From Kwoniella bestiolae CBS 10118 (Eukaryota > Basidiomycota > Tremellomycetes > Tremellales > Cryptococcaceae), in NCBI RefSeq assembly GCF_000512585.2, contig NC_089243.1, forward strand, positions 930,001 to 994,000: DNA of 64,000 nt, read 5' to 3'. Position numbers and translations under genes: made by a program. This document shows, in pieces, positions 21,438-32,054 of this stretch (its first letter is position 1; each line of letters begins with the position of its first letter). The notes under the pieces were generated by a model, which made no database searches, was not told the origin of the DNA, and worked only from the letters and a program-made list of their open reading frames with translations.

Positions 21438-23376
21438 CTTGATTGAGTATCTGGATGTACAGTACGAGGTTACGATGAATGGATATGTATTTTGTGTGGA
21501 GTGTAAGTTGGGATGAGAGCAAGAGCATGGGATGCATCGATACCCCACATCCCCTTCTCCCTATATATACGGTCACACCACCCATACAGCAGTACGACTC
21601 GTAGGAGTAAGCCGATAAACCGGATGAGGGTCTAGATAAGAATTACGCAATTGTTTTCTTCCTTTGCTCCGTCCTTAGTGCGGTTCCAGTTCGAGTTCCT
21701 AGCAGTAAGGCTAAAGAAGGGGTGGGGACCATTAAGGTTGAAGGAACCAGAACACATGGTAGTATGTACGTGCACATAGGCATATCAGAAATACCATTCT
21801 GTACCGTTAGTGCGAGAAGGGTTACATAACCGGATGTTTGGGTGGGTCCCTTGGGATCTGTTCGTGAGAGAGTAGGTTGGTGCAGGAACACTGTCACCTA
21901 GGTGAACGGATCTATACTCCCAGTACAATAATTCTGTATCTGGACGCCACCAGGTCATAATTGTGGGAAACACTTACGACGCTGTTCATATTGGTTTCTC
22001 GATTACCACACAACACCCTGTCCCTGTCCCTGTACCTGCCTGAAGAAAGAAACGATACCAGGGTCTTTTGCTCGTACTTGTGGCTGAGAAGCCTCTGAGG
22101 CCGAGCCACCCTTCCACAAAGATGGGATACGCAGTAAGATGCTTATGAGAGATAACATAAGTAATGAAGATCATTTCATCTTCTTTCTTGCGGTTGTAAG
22201 GGTCGCTGTATACCACAGCACACGTTAGAAAATGTCTCATCTGACCTGGGTCTTACACTTACGGGACCATTACGAAAGTGGGGAAGAGGAGTTTCGTCGG
22301 ATCCGAAATTCTACCTTTCATCCAAACGTGATATATACGAGATATCCCAGTAGACTAGTGGAGGAACCAACTTTGCCACCTTGCAGTGATTCGATTCTAG
22401 CCTTTCCCCTGACGCGACGATGGACAGAGGTGTACGTAAAATGGAAGATCGACATACCGTGAATACAGATGCGTGCGACGTTCACGTGAGACTGAAAATG
22501 TCTTGGTCTTGTGTTTTCTCGGCTGTGTGGAGGATGGGTTATTGCCGAAAGCAGGTTTATCTGAGGGGACAAAAATGCAAATTCGGCTCCCTCCTTGCCT
22601 TGCCGAGCAAGAGAAGGAATGTTTCATTGTGTCGCGATCGTACCCGCTCATAAGCTGTAAGCTACAAGTTGTCATCGTTTCATGTCACAGCAGCATTGAC
22701 TATCATTTGGAGCAGAAAAGCAAAAGCAGCAGCAGTACAGTGTTGATACTGATATTCCGGATACAAATGATGCTTCTATCCGGGTGGTGTGAGACATGCG
22801 AACATCCAATTAGACATATCGCGAACAACACTCCAAGACATGTGATCGAGGATGTGAAACACTTGCAGGGTTGTTACAGAGAGATCTCGATGACATTCCC
22901 TTCCTATGAGATGACATGGGAAACTCTGGACTCGAGTCTAGAGGATATCCCTCGGAAGCATTCTAGTCTGAAGATGGTATACAACGACAAGGAAATACTG
23001 TACAGGAGCATCTGATGAGGTCACACGCGACCGGCTCTGAGCGTGAAGGTCTGTTCACACCAGTGGGTACTAAGCTGACAAAGAGATGCAAGTTCATCCT
23101 GAGCATTGAAACTCAGCTGCAGACGCGACGAGTGCGTCTTAGACCAGCTACAACCTCACGCATGCTGACCATTCATCCAGACTCATAGTAGGAGATAACC
23201 CCACGTTGATGCCACGTTGCATCAGCATGGTTCTTCGTGCCTGAGTGCACTTTAGCAGTTGTTACCCGAGGCGGCCATGTCATAGTCACAAAAGTCAATC
23301 TCATTCCTCGTTCCCCTCTCCTCTTCTGTTCAGTCACTTATACTCTATAACGATCTGCAGCTCACAGCTTCTCATC
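21438..23376. other. 1.9-kb spacer without a convincing gene
   Basis: This stretch lies between the start of the Ser-rich gene (minus) and the NIPA-type gene (plus). It contains several short frames on both strands (for example 22473-23015 plus, 21912-22675 minus), none with recognisable motifs or coherent splice joins. It should include both promoters; the last 100 bp before 23377 are pyrimidine-rich. It may also hold a non-coding RNA or a decayed gene. Confidence 0.4.
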
Positions 23377-25686
23377 ATGGACGAGATAACACTCACACCG
23401 ACACCGACACTGGGTGCTATAATATCAGTAACTTCGACCTTGTTCGACGTGATATCTACTTCCCTCGGTGAGGGAGGTGGACTAGAATACGATTATCCAA
23501 ATGGGACGAGTCCGTTCGATGTGTTTGATAATTCGACTATATCGGATCCCGATATAGGTACGATATCAGACTCAGAGGGGAGTTATGTGTTGGTATGTCC
23601 TTCTATCCCTCTCTGAGTATACACCATAGCTAATAAGGAGAGTAACCTAGAACACATTCATAGGTCTGCTAATCGTCCTGGTAGCTTCTGTGTTCAATGC
23701 GCTGGGACTGAACTTGACAAAGCTCGATCATGTGAAACAACAGAGTATACCGAAGAGGCAGAGAAAGAAGGAGTGGATGAGGATCTTGTGGTTGAGCGGT
23801 ATGGGAATGTATATGTGAGTTGGATTTTACCAGCTATTGTAAGAGGTACTGTCATTGCTAACTTGCTGGATCCCGTAATAGAGCATCACAAGTCTGTAAG
23901 CTATATCTTCGCGGTTGACTTTCTCGACTCAGCTGACACTTTGGCTAGTTGGATCGCCACTGGCCCTGCGGTACCTTCGGCCAGATTGGGTAGCACCGCT
24001 TGGCAGTTCTTCTTTGGTATTCAACTTCTTATTTGCACACTGGCTAGTGGGGACTCGTAAGTTGGTCGAACCTTTGTAGCGACATTTCTCAGCTGACATT
24101 GTCATAGCTGTCACACCAACCGATATTCATGGCACTATCATCATCATCCTCGGTGTAATCCTCATCATCATCTTCTCAAGTATAAATCATGGCTTGACCC
24201 AATCACTAGACATCGAACGGCAAGTCATCTTCTCTGTTGTCTTTGACCTCACTTAACTTACTCCGTAGCTGACAACTGCACTCTCTCAGTCTGAATTCAC
24301 TATGGTCCAGACCCTCATGGCTCGTCTACTTCCTCTTCATCGTCCTCTTCACAACATCGACATACCTCGTTTCCTCCCTGTTCGCCTCCCTCCTTGCCTC
24401 AAGAGCATCCTTCTCCCCCTTACCTTCTCCGACCCTTGAACTCCCCACCTCTCGTCCGAAATCTGACAATGCCATTTTCGGTTTCTTCAAGCGGATATCA
24501 AGGACAATCAAAGGTATCGAGAATGTAGCTGTGCGACGATTGGAAGGGATGTTTGCCAGGACGGATGATGCCAGATTGATCTGGTTGCAGGGGATGGGAT
24601 GGGCCGTAACGGGAGGCAGTTTGGCGGGTTTGTGCTTGGTATTTACAAAATCTGCTGTTAAGTTGTTTGGATTACCTGGACATCCTGTAAGTCGCATCTC
24701 GCTGAAATACACTTTACAGGACTAATAATTCGATGGTATCAATTAGCTCGTTCATCCGTCTGCGCTCATTACGTTACTTCTGGTGATCGTTACTGCTGTC
24801 TTGCAGATTGTCTGCTTGGACAGGGCATTGAAATGCGCAGATACTGTTGTGGTGGTTCCGTTGTTCTATGCTGGATATACGGTGTTCGGGTAAGCCGTTT
24901 AATACCCTACTCCTTTGTGAGATATAGCTGATATCGATTCTATGAAGATTCATCAATTCGCTCATCTTCTACAATGAGACCGGTCAATTTGCTCGATGGG
25001 TAAGCTTTCGCGATGACGACAATCTCTGGACAGTAAGCTTAATGTTGACATATATTACAGGTCTTGGTTACGGTGTTCATCTCAATCGCTGTCCTGATAT
25101 CAGGAGTGGTAAGTTGGCTTGTCACCGGTCGAAAATGAATAGCGCAGCTGACTAAACGTAATCGTAATCTACTCAGGTATTATTATCCCTCAAGTCCTCC
25201 GCCAAAGCAGCCCCCGACCCATATACAGTCTCCGCCCAGCCGTCCAACTCTATGCGTCTCAGACCTCGAAATCACGCTAGAACGCAATCAGGAGTGACCG
25301 ACCATGAAGCTGGACCATCTGGAAAACACGACGAAGATGATGTAGATGCGCTTTCAAATGGGGAAGTAGAACCTCGAGATGTGCTTTGGGAAGTCGGGAG
25401 TGTGAGCGATACCTCCGATGACGAGGAGAAGGAATCAAAAGCGAAGGGCAAGGGAGTGGGAGGGATGAGAGGTGGGACTGGGGAGAGAAGGGGATTGCTG
25501 GGTGATGAAGAGGAGGATGCACATGAGGGTGAGGATCGCCATTCGAAGAAGGAGAAGGAGAATCCCTTTGTGAGGAAGGGAGAGGAGGATGAAGAGGAGG
25601 ATGATGGATTTGGGGAGTATGAGGGTGTGGAACATGGTGAGTTGAGGTCGGGTGAGAGTACGCCGAAGGAACGGAACGGCAGGTAG
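23377..25686 (+). CDS. NIPA-type (DUF803) magnesium transporter
   Basis: Ten exons: 23377-23592, 23651-23814, 23882-23895, 23949-24056, 24108-24219, 24290-24686, 24747-24889, 24948-24999, 25061-25108, 25177-25686. They give 587 aa. The hydrophobic segments match the NIPA/drug-metabolite-transporter fold: FIGLLIVLVASVFNALGLNL, ASQVFGSPLALRYLRPDWVA, PLGSSSLVFNFLFAHWLVGT, VTPTDIHGTIIIILGVIL, WLVYFLFIVLFTTSTYLVSS, SALITLLLVIVTAVLQIVCL, VVVVPLFYAGYTVFGFINSL and VLVTVFISIAVLISGVVLLS. An N-terminal 70-residue segment carries NGTSP and DNSTIS sites. A 170-residue acidic C-terminal tail with KKEKENP is likely cytosolic. Exon 3 is 14 nt and intron 5 is GC-AG; both are needed to keep frame. Family members carry Mg2+ at the plasma membrane or endosomes. 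Confidence 0.88.
24220..24289 (+). other. GC-AG intron
   Basis: The donor is GCAAGT and the acceptor CTCAG, with a GCTGAC branch site upstream of it. Only this pair joins IER to LNSLWSRPSW in frame. The nearest GT (24224) would leave the downstream membrane segment out of frame. Confidence 0.75.
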
Positions 25687-25810
25687 GTAGGATTATGTAT
25701 TTTTGTTCATTTTGTTAGACCATACAGTTATATAATGTCAATGTATATTGGGTGTTCTCATTACTACATCTAAATTGCATTGGTCTACCAAAATAGTATC
25801 AGATCAACCA
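25687..25810. other. Short convergent spacer (124 bp)
   Basis: The stop codons of the NIPA-type gene and uL4m are only 124 bp apart, so their 3' UTRs probably overlap on opposite strands. Confidence 0.5.
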
Positions 25811-27521
25811 TTACACAATCACGCTCTCCGCCTCGTTCAACTGCTCAGGAACCAACTCCAACTCCTCCTCTAAATCCCTCACACCCGACAACGCATCTAT
25901 TGCCCCACCCTCCATCACCAGCCATTTATACTTCAAAACATGATACACCTGCAGTTCGTCCGTAGAGACCAGTTCCACTCCAGGGATATTCCTGATCGAT
26001 CGATGGAAATTCCATAATCCCTCATTATGGAGTTTATCAGGAGAATACACGAACAAAATCGACAGGTCCTTGGAAGTACCGAACTTGTTTATAATTTGTA
26101 TTTCTCCCCCCTCCTCAACCGCTTCTTGCCTTTGCGTTTGACTTTCCCCCTCAGTGATGATAGGTTCGAGATCTACTTCTTTCTCAGTACGGACCACCTC
26201 GTTGGACAATGCTCGAGAAGCTTCGTTGGTGCCCTTCCATTCTCCCTCGTTTAGGTTTTGCACCACTCGTAATAGGCCGGAGTTGAGTTTGGAGGAGAGG
26301 GCGATTTTTAGGCCCAGGTATCGCACTTTGCGGGGGAGCTTTTGGGTCCAGTCTTTAGGGAAGATTGGGTGGATGGGCGCACCTCCTCGGCCTGATGAGC
26401 AAGTAAGAAGTCAACGTTAAACCGGAGCGTGCTTATTTACGAGGTCCAGGTTTCCATTTGAGATGCGAAAGAAGTGGGTTGTTGTAGAGGAGACAACGCA
26501 TGTAAGATAGAATAGAATAGAATATCACTGGTATCTCATCGCCTAGTCGGGTGAGTGAGCTGGAAGCCGAAAGTTGAACTTACGAGTACCACTACTTGCG
26601 TCTCCTACTCTCGCTCGACCCGTACCTTTTTGAGGTCTGAGTTTTCTCCCAGAGTAATTCACTGTTGATCTCGATTTGGTCGTTTTCGTGCCCTAAAGAA
26701 TCATCAACATCAGAACATTCAGCTGTATTCTTGAGCTCAATATCGTAGACAGGTATATACAGCTGATATGATAATGGAGTACTCACAGATCTTAAGAGGG
26801 AGAGATACCACACCACACATCTATGTAAGATATCTCTTCGTATGGGTTGAGCGAAAATGTCCGGAGGGAGGGAGACGACGAGGCCCTGTCCAACCCGATC
26901 CAACATAATTAGCTTCTACCATCAAATGATCGGGATGATATGATGAATGAGAAGACTTACAGATTCAGAAGGGAGGGCGGGTGTTGACGAGGCAAGTGAA
27001 GAGATCGGTAGGAGGATGGGATCGAATTGGGAGGTTTGCGATGGGATTGACGAGAATTCTGCGTCAAAAGCAAAACAAAAGGAAATCAGCATTTCACGCC
27101 AAGAAATCTCTCCAGTAGAAAATATGACAAGCTCACCATTTCCTTCTCCCAAAAACCTATCAATGCTCTCATCGGCCTCTTCTGATAATTCCTCGAAATT
27201 GATATTTGAAGGTATCTCTTCTTCCGCTTCTCCTTCTCTTTCACCCTCCAATATCGATCTCACGATCTCATCGGTGACTGGTTCTGATTGTATAGGAGAG
27301 GAGGTAGGCGGGACATTAGAAGTGGTAGCGTACGTTCTGGGGAGGGTACTGGGTCCAGCTAATGATCGAGCGAGGATGGTACGTGTTATAGGTCGGGAGG
27401 ATGATCTCAGTGGCTATAGTTTGGATTAGATGAAGTCAGCTAATCTTTCGAGCTCGAGAGAGAGTCATAAGGAAGGGCTGACCTGAGATAGGGAGGGAAG
27501 GAGTCTTGCGGCTGATTTCAT
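25811..27521 (-). CDS. YML6: Mitochondrial large-subunit ribosomal protein uL4m
   Basis: Six exons (27483-27521, 27137-27413, 26961-27058, 26787-26885, 26584-26692, 25811-26391; minus strand) give 400 aa. The basic, Ser/Arg-rich N-terminus (MKSAARLLPSLSQPLRSSSR) is a mitochondrial presequence. The uL4 core reads IFAQPIRRDILHRCVVWYLS, then SGRKLRPQKGTGRARVGD, then RRGGAPIHPIFPKDW and LPRKVRYLGLKIALSSKL. An acidic stretch of about 50 residues (GEREGEAEEEIPSN onward) lies between presequence and core and makes the protein longer than yeast Yml6 (286 aa). It belongs in the mitoribosome near the exit tunnel. Intron 1 has a GTCAGC donor. Confidence 0.92.
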
Positions 27522-28413
27522 GTTGATTGGTGAGTTGTGTATAGGGAGTGATACTAGGGTAATGAGTATGTGGATATGAGATTAGAAGTGAGAAAGGTGA
27601 ATTGTCGAGTTGAACTTTTCGAGATGGAATGGACGAAAAGGACCAACAAGATCAGATCAGGGAAAGGGGAGAAAGGCGGAGGTTACCGCTAGCATAGCCC
27701 AACAGTCGGACATGGTCCTTACTAGTAGTGATGCATCGAGATGACGGATCACTACAGTGTCAAGGGGATTACATGCATCAAGGGGATAGAAGTGCAGCTT
27801 GCATGTTCGAGAGATGTCCTACCTTATGTCCAAAGTGTCAGGGAAGCAATGATGAAAGAGCGCGCAGGCAGTGATCTGAATCGAACCCAACTTCCCATTC
27901 AATGCTCGTTGTTTACTCAATGTGGCACGAGCTCAATTCAAGCCTTGTTTCAACTTGAGTATCTTGCGATTGAATGACTCTCTAAGGGATGACAGACATT
28001 CTGAATTGATCATGTCCACTAGATCAGACCAGACTGGTTCAGTCGTATTGACAATGCCCATCCTTATCCCCGATTCGTCCACATGCGCGTACTAGTCGAA
28101 TCCACACAACGCCAAACAGGGCATACCCAAAGATATATAAACCCCTTTCATCTCGACTGTTATCCCACCTTCTTTCTTCATTCAATATTCTTTTCGCTAG
28201 TTCATTTCGTTCATTTTGCCCAATTTACTTTCTGTTATTACTTTAATACCACAACTTTTTAGTTCACGTTCCAGCCTTTTGATAAGCTTCACCACTTTTA
28301 TTCTTTTGTAAAGAACCCAAACAAACCAACTCAAACTCACTTCTTAGCTTCCAAAGCACATCACACTCTTTCAAACCCCTTTTCAAACCTTTATACAACA
28401 ACAAATAGATAAA
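27522..28413. promoter_or_regulatory. Divergent promoter region; long C/T-rich leader of the secreted gene
   Basis: About 890 bp between head-to-head starts. A TATATAA at 28134-28140 stands about 275 bp before the plus ATG and is followed by a C/T/A-rich, G-poor stretch (28170-28410), typical of a long, highly transcribed leader. A 78-codon plus frame at 27741-27977 has no features. Confidence 0.45.
28134..28140 (+). promoter_or_regulatory. TATA box candidate
   Basis: The motif TATATAA begins 280 bp upstream of the start of the Gly-rich secreted protein, at the border where sequence becomes pyrimidine-rich and G-poor. It is the best TATA match in this spacer. Confidence 0.45.
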
Positions 28414-29300
28414 ATGAGAACCACAATCACTTTCGCTCTCTACGCCATCTCCGCTTCTGCCATTCTCGTTTCTGCCGCTCCTGTCGTTCCCTCCTCCGGA
28501 AACGGCAATGGGAACGGTATGATGATAAGAGATGGTGGATCAGCTTATACCGGTGCGGGAGGATCTGCTGTTGGCGGGTCCCTTGCTGAGAACAATTCTG
28601 CCCAATCTGGTGGATTGGCCGGAGGGGATGATATTCTTGGTGTGGCCTCTGGTAATGCTGGGGATGGGGGGAAGGCTACTTCTGGAACTGCCCTTGGTGG
28701 GACTGGAGCTACTACGTAAGTTTTTTCTTTACTTCTACTTGAGCTGGTTGGTCACGATGCTGGAATTATCTGAGTTGGCTGGAGTATGAGAGCTAATTTT
28801 GGATGGTGGGGTGGATAGCGTCTCATACGTCAACGGTCAACCTGTCGTAACCACCTCTAATGGGGGTAGTGCCTACTCCGGTGTTGGGGGAAATACCAAC
28901 GGTGGTAACATGTGAATATGGTCCCTCGTTTAGTCTGGATCGTGACACAAACATCAGTAGAAAGTCTTATGCGGTCAGCTGATACACTCCAAACTATTAG
29001 TAACCAAAACAACAACGCCGGTCCTTACACCCCAAATGCATACTACGCCAACGGAAGATGGTTCTACGACTATGAGACTGTCCCCGCGGCTGGGAACCTC
29101 GATGCGTTGAACATTGCCAGCGGTAACGCAGGTGATGGTGGTGAGTTCCTCCCTCCCCACCACCTGTTGAGGTTAATTGATGTTGATGCTGATGGTGGAA
29201 TTTGATAGGCGACTCCTCCTCTGGAAATGCCATTGGTGGATCCGCAAGCCCAGTAGGCGCCTACGGATGGCCAGTAAATGGTCATGCTAGATATTACTAG
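28414..29300 (+). CDS. Small secreted Gly/Asn/Ser-rich protein with internal repeats
   Basis: Four exons (28414-28715, 28819-28911, 29001-29140, 29209-29300) give 208 aa. Residues 1-22 are a signal peptide (MRTTITFALYAISASAILVS, then AA|P). The mature part is low in hydrophobics and lacks Cys. Two copies of a unit, GVASGNAGDGGKATSGTALG (76-95) and NIASGNAGDGGDSSSGNAIG (169-188), sit in different exons. SAYTGAGG and SAYSGVGG are a second repeated theme, and an aromatic patch (YYANGRWFYDYE) lies between. No TM segment or GPI signal is seen at the end (NGHARYY). It is probably a cell-wall or extracellular protein; I know no family. Confidence 0.82.
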
Positions 29301-30369
29301 ATCCTACTTTCGCCCTAACGGTCAATCACCCGTATCTCCTCTTATCTCGTTCTTCACATGAGGATCTTCTTTATCTGTTTTATTTGTTGTTGTAATTACA
29401 CTGTTATACACACGCTCTCAACAGCGTTTCGATCAATCTCCAATCAACCCCTTACTCTCCATTCCTCCTTTCGTAATATACATCATAGACCCTCTGTAAC
29501 GGGGTGGAAATCTTGGATAATACTCATCTCACTGGAACGAATGAGTGTTGTTATTTTGTATATTCGATGGAAAAAGGGAGTGGAGTAAGGAGGGGAGACG
29601 ATAGTTGTGGTGTTGTTTTAATGGGCATGAATGATTTAAATTCATCGAGGTGCATGTGCAGGGTTATATACGTACAGTGTGGTAAGCGGTGGGCTGGTAA
29701 ATAGCACGTCCTTTGCTGGACTCATTCCTAGTTTCATCTCATCATACGTGTTCTGCGACTGTATCAGCATGAGGACAGGACAGTATATGAGATGTGAGTT
29801 GCCGAGTTGGTGAATGTTTGTATAATTCTGAGAATGGAGTGGTGAGATTAGACAGAACGGGCTTTAGGGAAAGAGGTGATGAATCGATTGCACAAAGTAA
29901 ACAATGGAAAATGAGAAGACGCGAAAGCAAGAATCGACGTTGTCGGAGATACGCACCCCGAGTATCGGTCTTAAGGTGTTTGCCACTTGTCTTTGTATGG
30001 TGCACTATCTCCGCGGAGAATTGTGCCACACTCGTCCCCTCCTTTTACCATGCGTTATGCTGTACGCTTGCTTTGCACTGTAGCTTGTCCAACCGTCGTA
30101 TGCAGATGCAGAGGATTGGAGGGATTGAGCATCCTGGTTTAATTGAATTTCGAGGTTTGTCAATTCGACGGTTTATTTCTCCTCTACACAGCAAGATTGT
30201 GAGTATCACGTCTATATACATATACATCAAGGAGTAGTGCTGACTAGGTTATCGTCGTTCGCCCTCCCCTCCTCGTTCACCCTGTGTTTTCGATAATCCG
30301 TCATCAATCAAACCATAATCTGCAAAACTCGTTGGACTGCTGGAATTGGACAATCACACAAATAGAAAA
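29301..30369. other. 1.07-kb spacer with the RPS16 promoter
   Basis: This region holds the 3' UTR of the secreted-protein gene and the promoter and leader of the ribosomal-protein gene (C/T-rich near 30250-30290). A 147-codon plus frame at 29794-30237 lacks any recognisable motif and is judged non-coding. Confidence 0.4.
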
Positions 30370-31277
30370 ATGTCAGCCGTTCAAACCTTCGGCAAGAAGA
30401 AGACTGCCACCGCCGTGGCTCACGTCACCCCTGGTAGAGGTCTCGTTAGATTGAACGGATCTCCCATCTCCCTCGTTGAACCGTGAGTGTGGTTTGTTTT
30501 TAGGATAATTAGGAATAGAGAAGAGATATATACGAGGGAAAATGGTCTAGAGTGGATATGGGATGGAGGTGCAGGAGGAGGGATATCGCTTTCAGACGGG
30601 CACCCTGGACAACCACGAGGACTCGATATCGATACACTTGGAAAGAATGGAGAGGAGGGTTGAGATTAGATAGATGTCGAGCTGGTCAAGCGTTGCGGAG
30701 AAGGGATGTTGCTGTCGGGAACGAGCAAAACATTTCTCGTATGCTGACTTGCTTGAACACAATTTCAGTGTCGTCCTCCGATACAAGGTCTACGAGCCAA
30801 TCCTCGTCGTCGGTCCTGAGAAGCTCGCCAACCTCGACATCAGACTTAGAGTAAAGGGTGGTGGTCACGTATCTCAACTTTACGCTCTCCGACAAGCCAT
30901 TGCCAAGGGTATCGTTGCGTGAGTGGATGGTTCTGACAATCATTAGGGTGGAGGAGACCACAATGGAAGCGAAATAGATAGCAGACAACGACATTTCGAG
31001 GATCCAAGGACAATCTTGCTGATGGTGTCTTCACCATACTATAGCTTCTACGCCAAGAACGAAGATGCCGCCTCAGCCCTTGAATTGAAAAAGACCCTCA
31101 TCGCCTACGACCGATCGCTCCTCGTTGCTGACCCCCGAAGAATGGAACCCAAGAAGTTCGGTGGTCGTGGTGCCCGAGCAAGGCGACAAAAGGTGGGTCC
31201 GGCACTGCATTTGACATGGGTCCACATTAAACGCGGGATGCTGATGATATATTTGCTTTGCACAGTCTTACCGATAA
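30370..31277 (+). CDS. RPS16: 40S ribosomal protein S16 (uS9)
   Basis: Four exons (30370-30482, 30769-30918, 31045-31192, 31266-31277) give 140 aa, almost exactly the family length. Start MSAVQTFGKKKTATAVAHVT; then GRGLVRLNGSPI, the core VKGGGHVSQLYALRQAIAKG, and the invariant C-terminal KKFGGRGARARRQKSYR. The tail reaches the P-site of the small subunit. The last exon holds only four codons (Ser-Tyr-Arg-stop). The first intron (286 nt) is unusually long for this region; I searched it for box C/D motifs and found none. Confidence 0.98.
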
Positions 31278-32054
31278 GTCACTCGTCAATCTTATCTTTT
31301 ACTTCATTTACCTACTCTGGTCATTCGGATGGAACAGTGGCTTTGTGGGGTATATGGAGGAAAAAGTTGTTTTTGGTCGGTTGGTTTATTTGGTGTGAGA
31401 TGTATATCATGACAAAATATTGTGGTTGTTTCGGATCGTTCACCTACAGGATGGTCCCAGATGTGGTGACGATGCTCAAGTCTGATCTGGGTTGAAGTTG
31501 TCCGTTGCACCTCGCACTCATTGGGCTACGAAGAATGCTTGTAACCAGTTGCAATAGCTACCATAAAGCTTGGGATACCATGCTCGGTTAAGGGAACTGC
31601 CACGTGGCGTCACCCGCACTGACCCTTTAAAATCACTCATGTTCGCGACTGGTTGATTGTGTTTTGGTAACAAAGTGACGAGCAGCTGAAAGCATAACAT
31701 TCCCCCATATATAGACATATAATCATTAGCATCATCCATCATCGTCCTCATTCTTCTTCTCGCCATCAGCCTCAGTTCAGATAAATCACACTCCTTCGTA
31801 TCCCAATCATCCAGCTCAACCTCACCAGTACACACAACCTCCACGCGCAAGTGTTTCGGATAAACAAACAAACAACATTACTCTCCTTGACAACCAACTC
31901 ACACCCCATCACTTTTGCTCACATCCGATCAGACAGTACTTGTCAAACATCATATTTTCTCTCATTTGCCACCTCTCTGCATTGATCATCATACACATAT
32001 ATCGTCGCCGGAACATCTTTACTATCATAGCTATTCGGGATAACTAGACTCGAC
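31278..32054. other. Spacer between RPS16 and the SUN gene
   Basis: About 780 bp with the RPS16 3' UTR and the promoter and C/A-rich leader (about 31800-32050) of the next gene. No other feature was seen. Confidence 0.4.

Noticed and set aside
22473..23015. A 180-codon plus-strand open frame
   Set aside because: No recognisable motif, odd composition, many Cys and hydrophobic runs, and no splice-consistent extension; probably chance.
27870..27900. A tRNA B-box-like GGTTCGATTC on the minus strand
   Set aside because: The flanking bases do not form a T-stem and no A-box, anticodon arm or acceptor stem is present.
29794..30237. A 147-codon plus-strand open frame upstream of RPS16
   Set aside because: No motif and it lies in the promoter region of a ribosomal-protein gene.
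30483..30768. The long RPS16 first intron as a host for a box C/D snoRNA
   Set aside because: No C box (RUGAUGA) or paired D box could be found.
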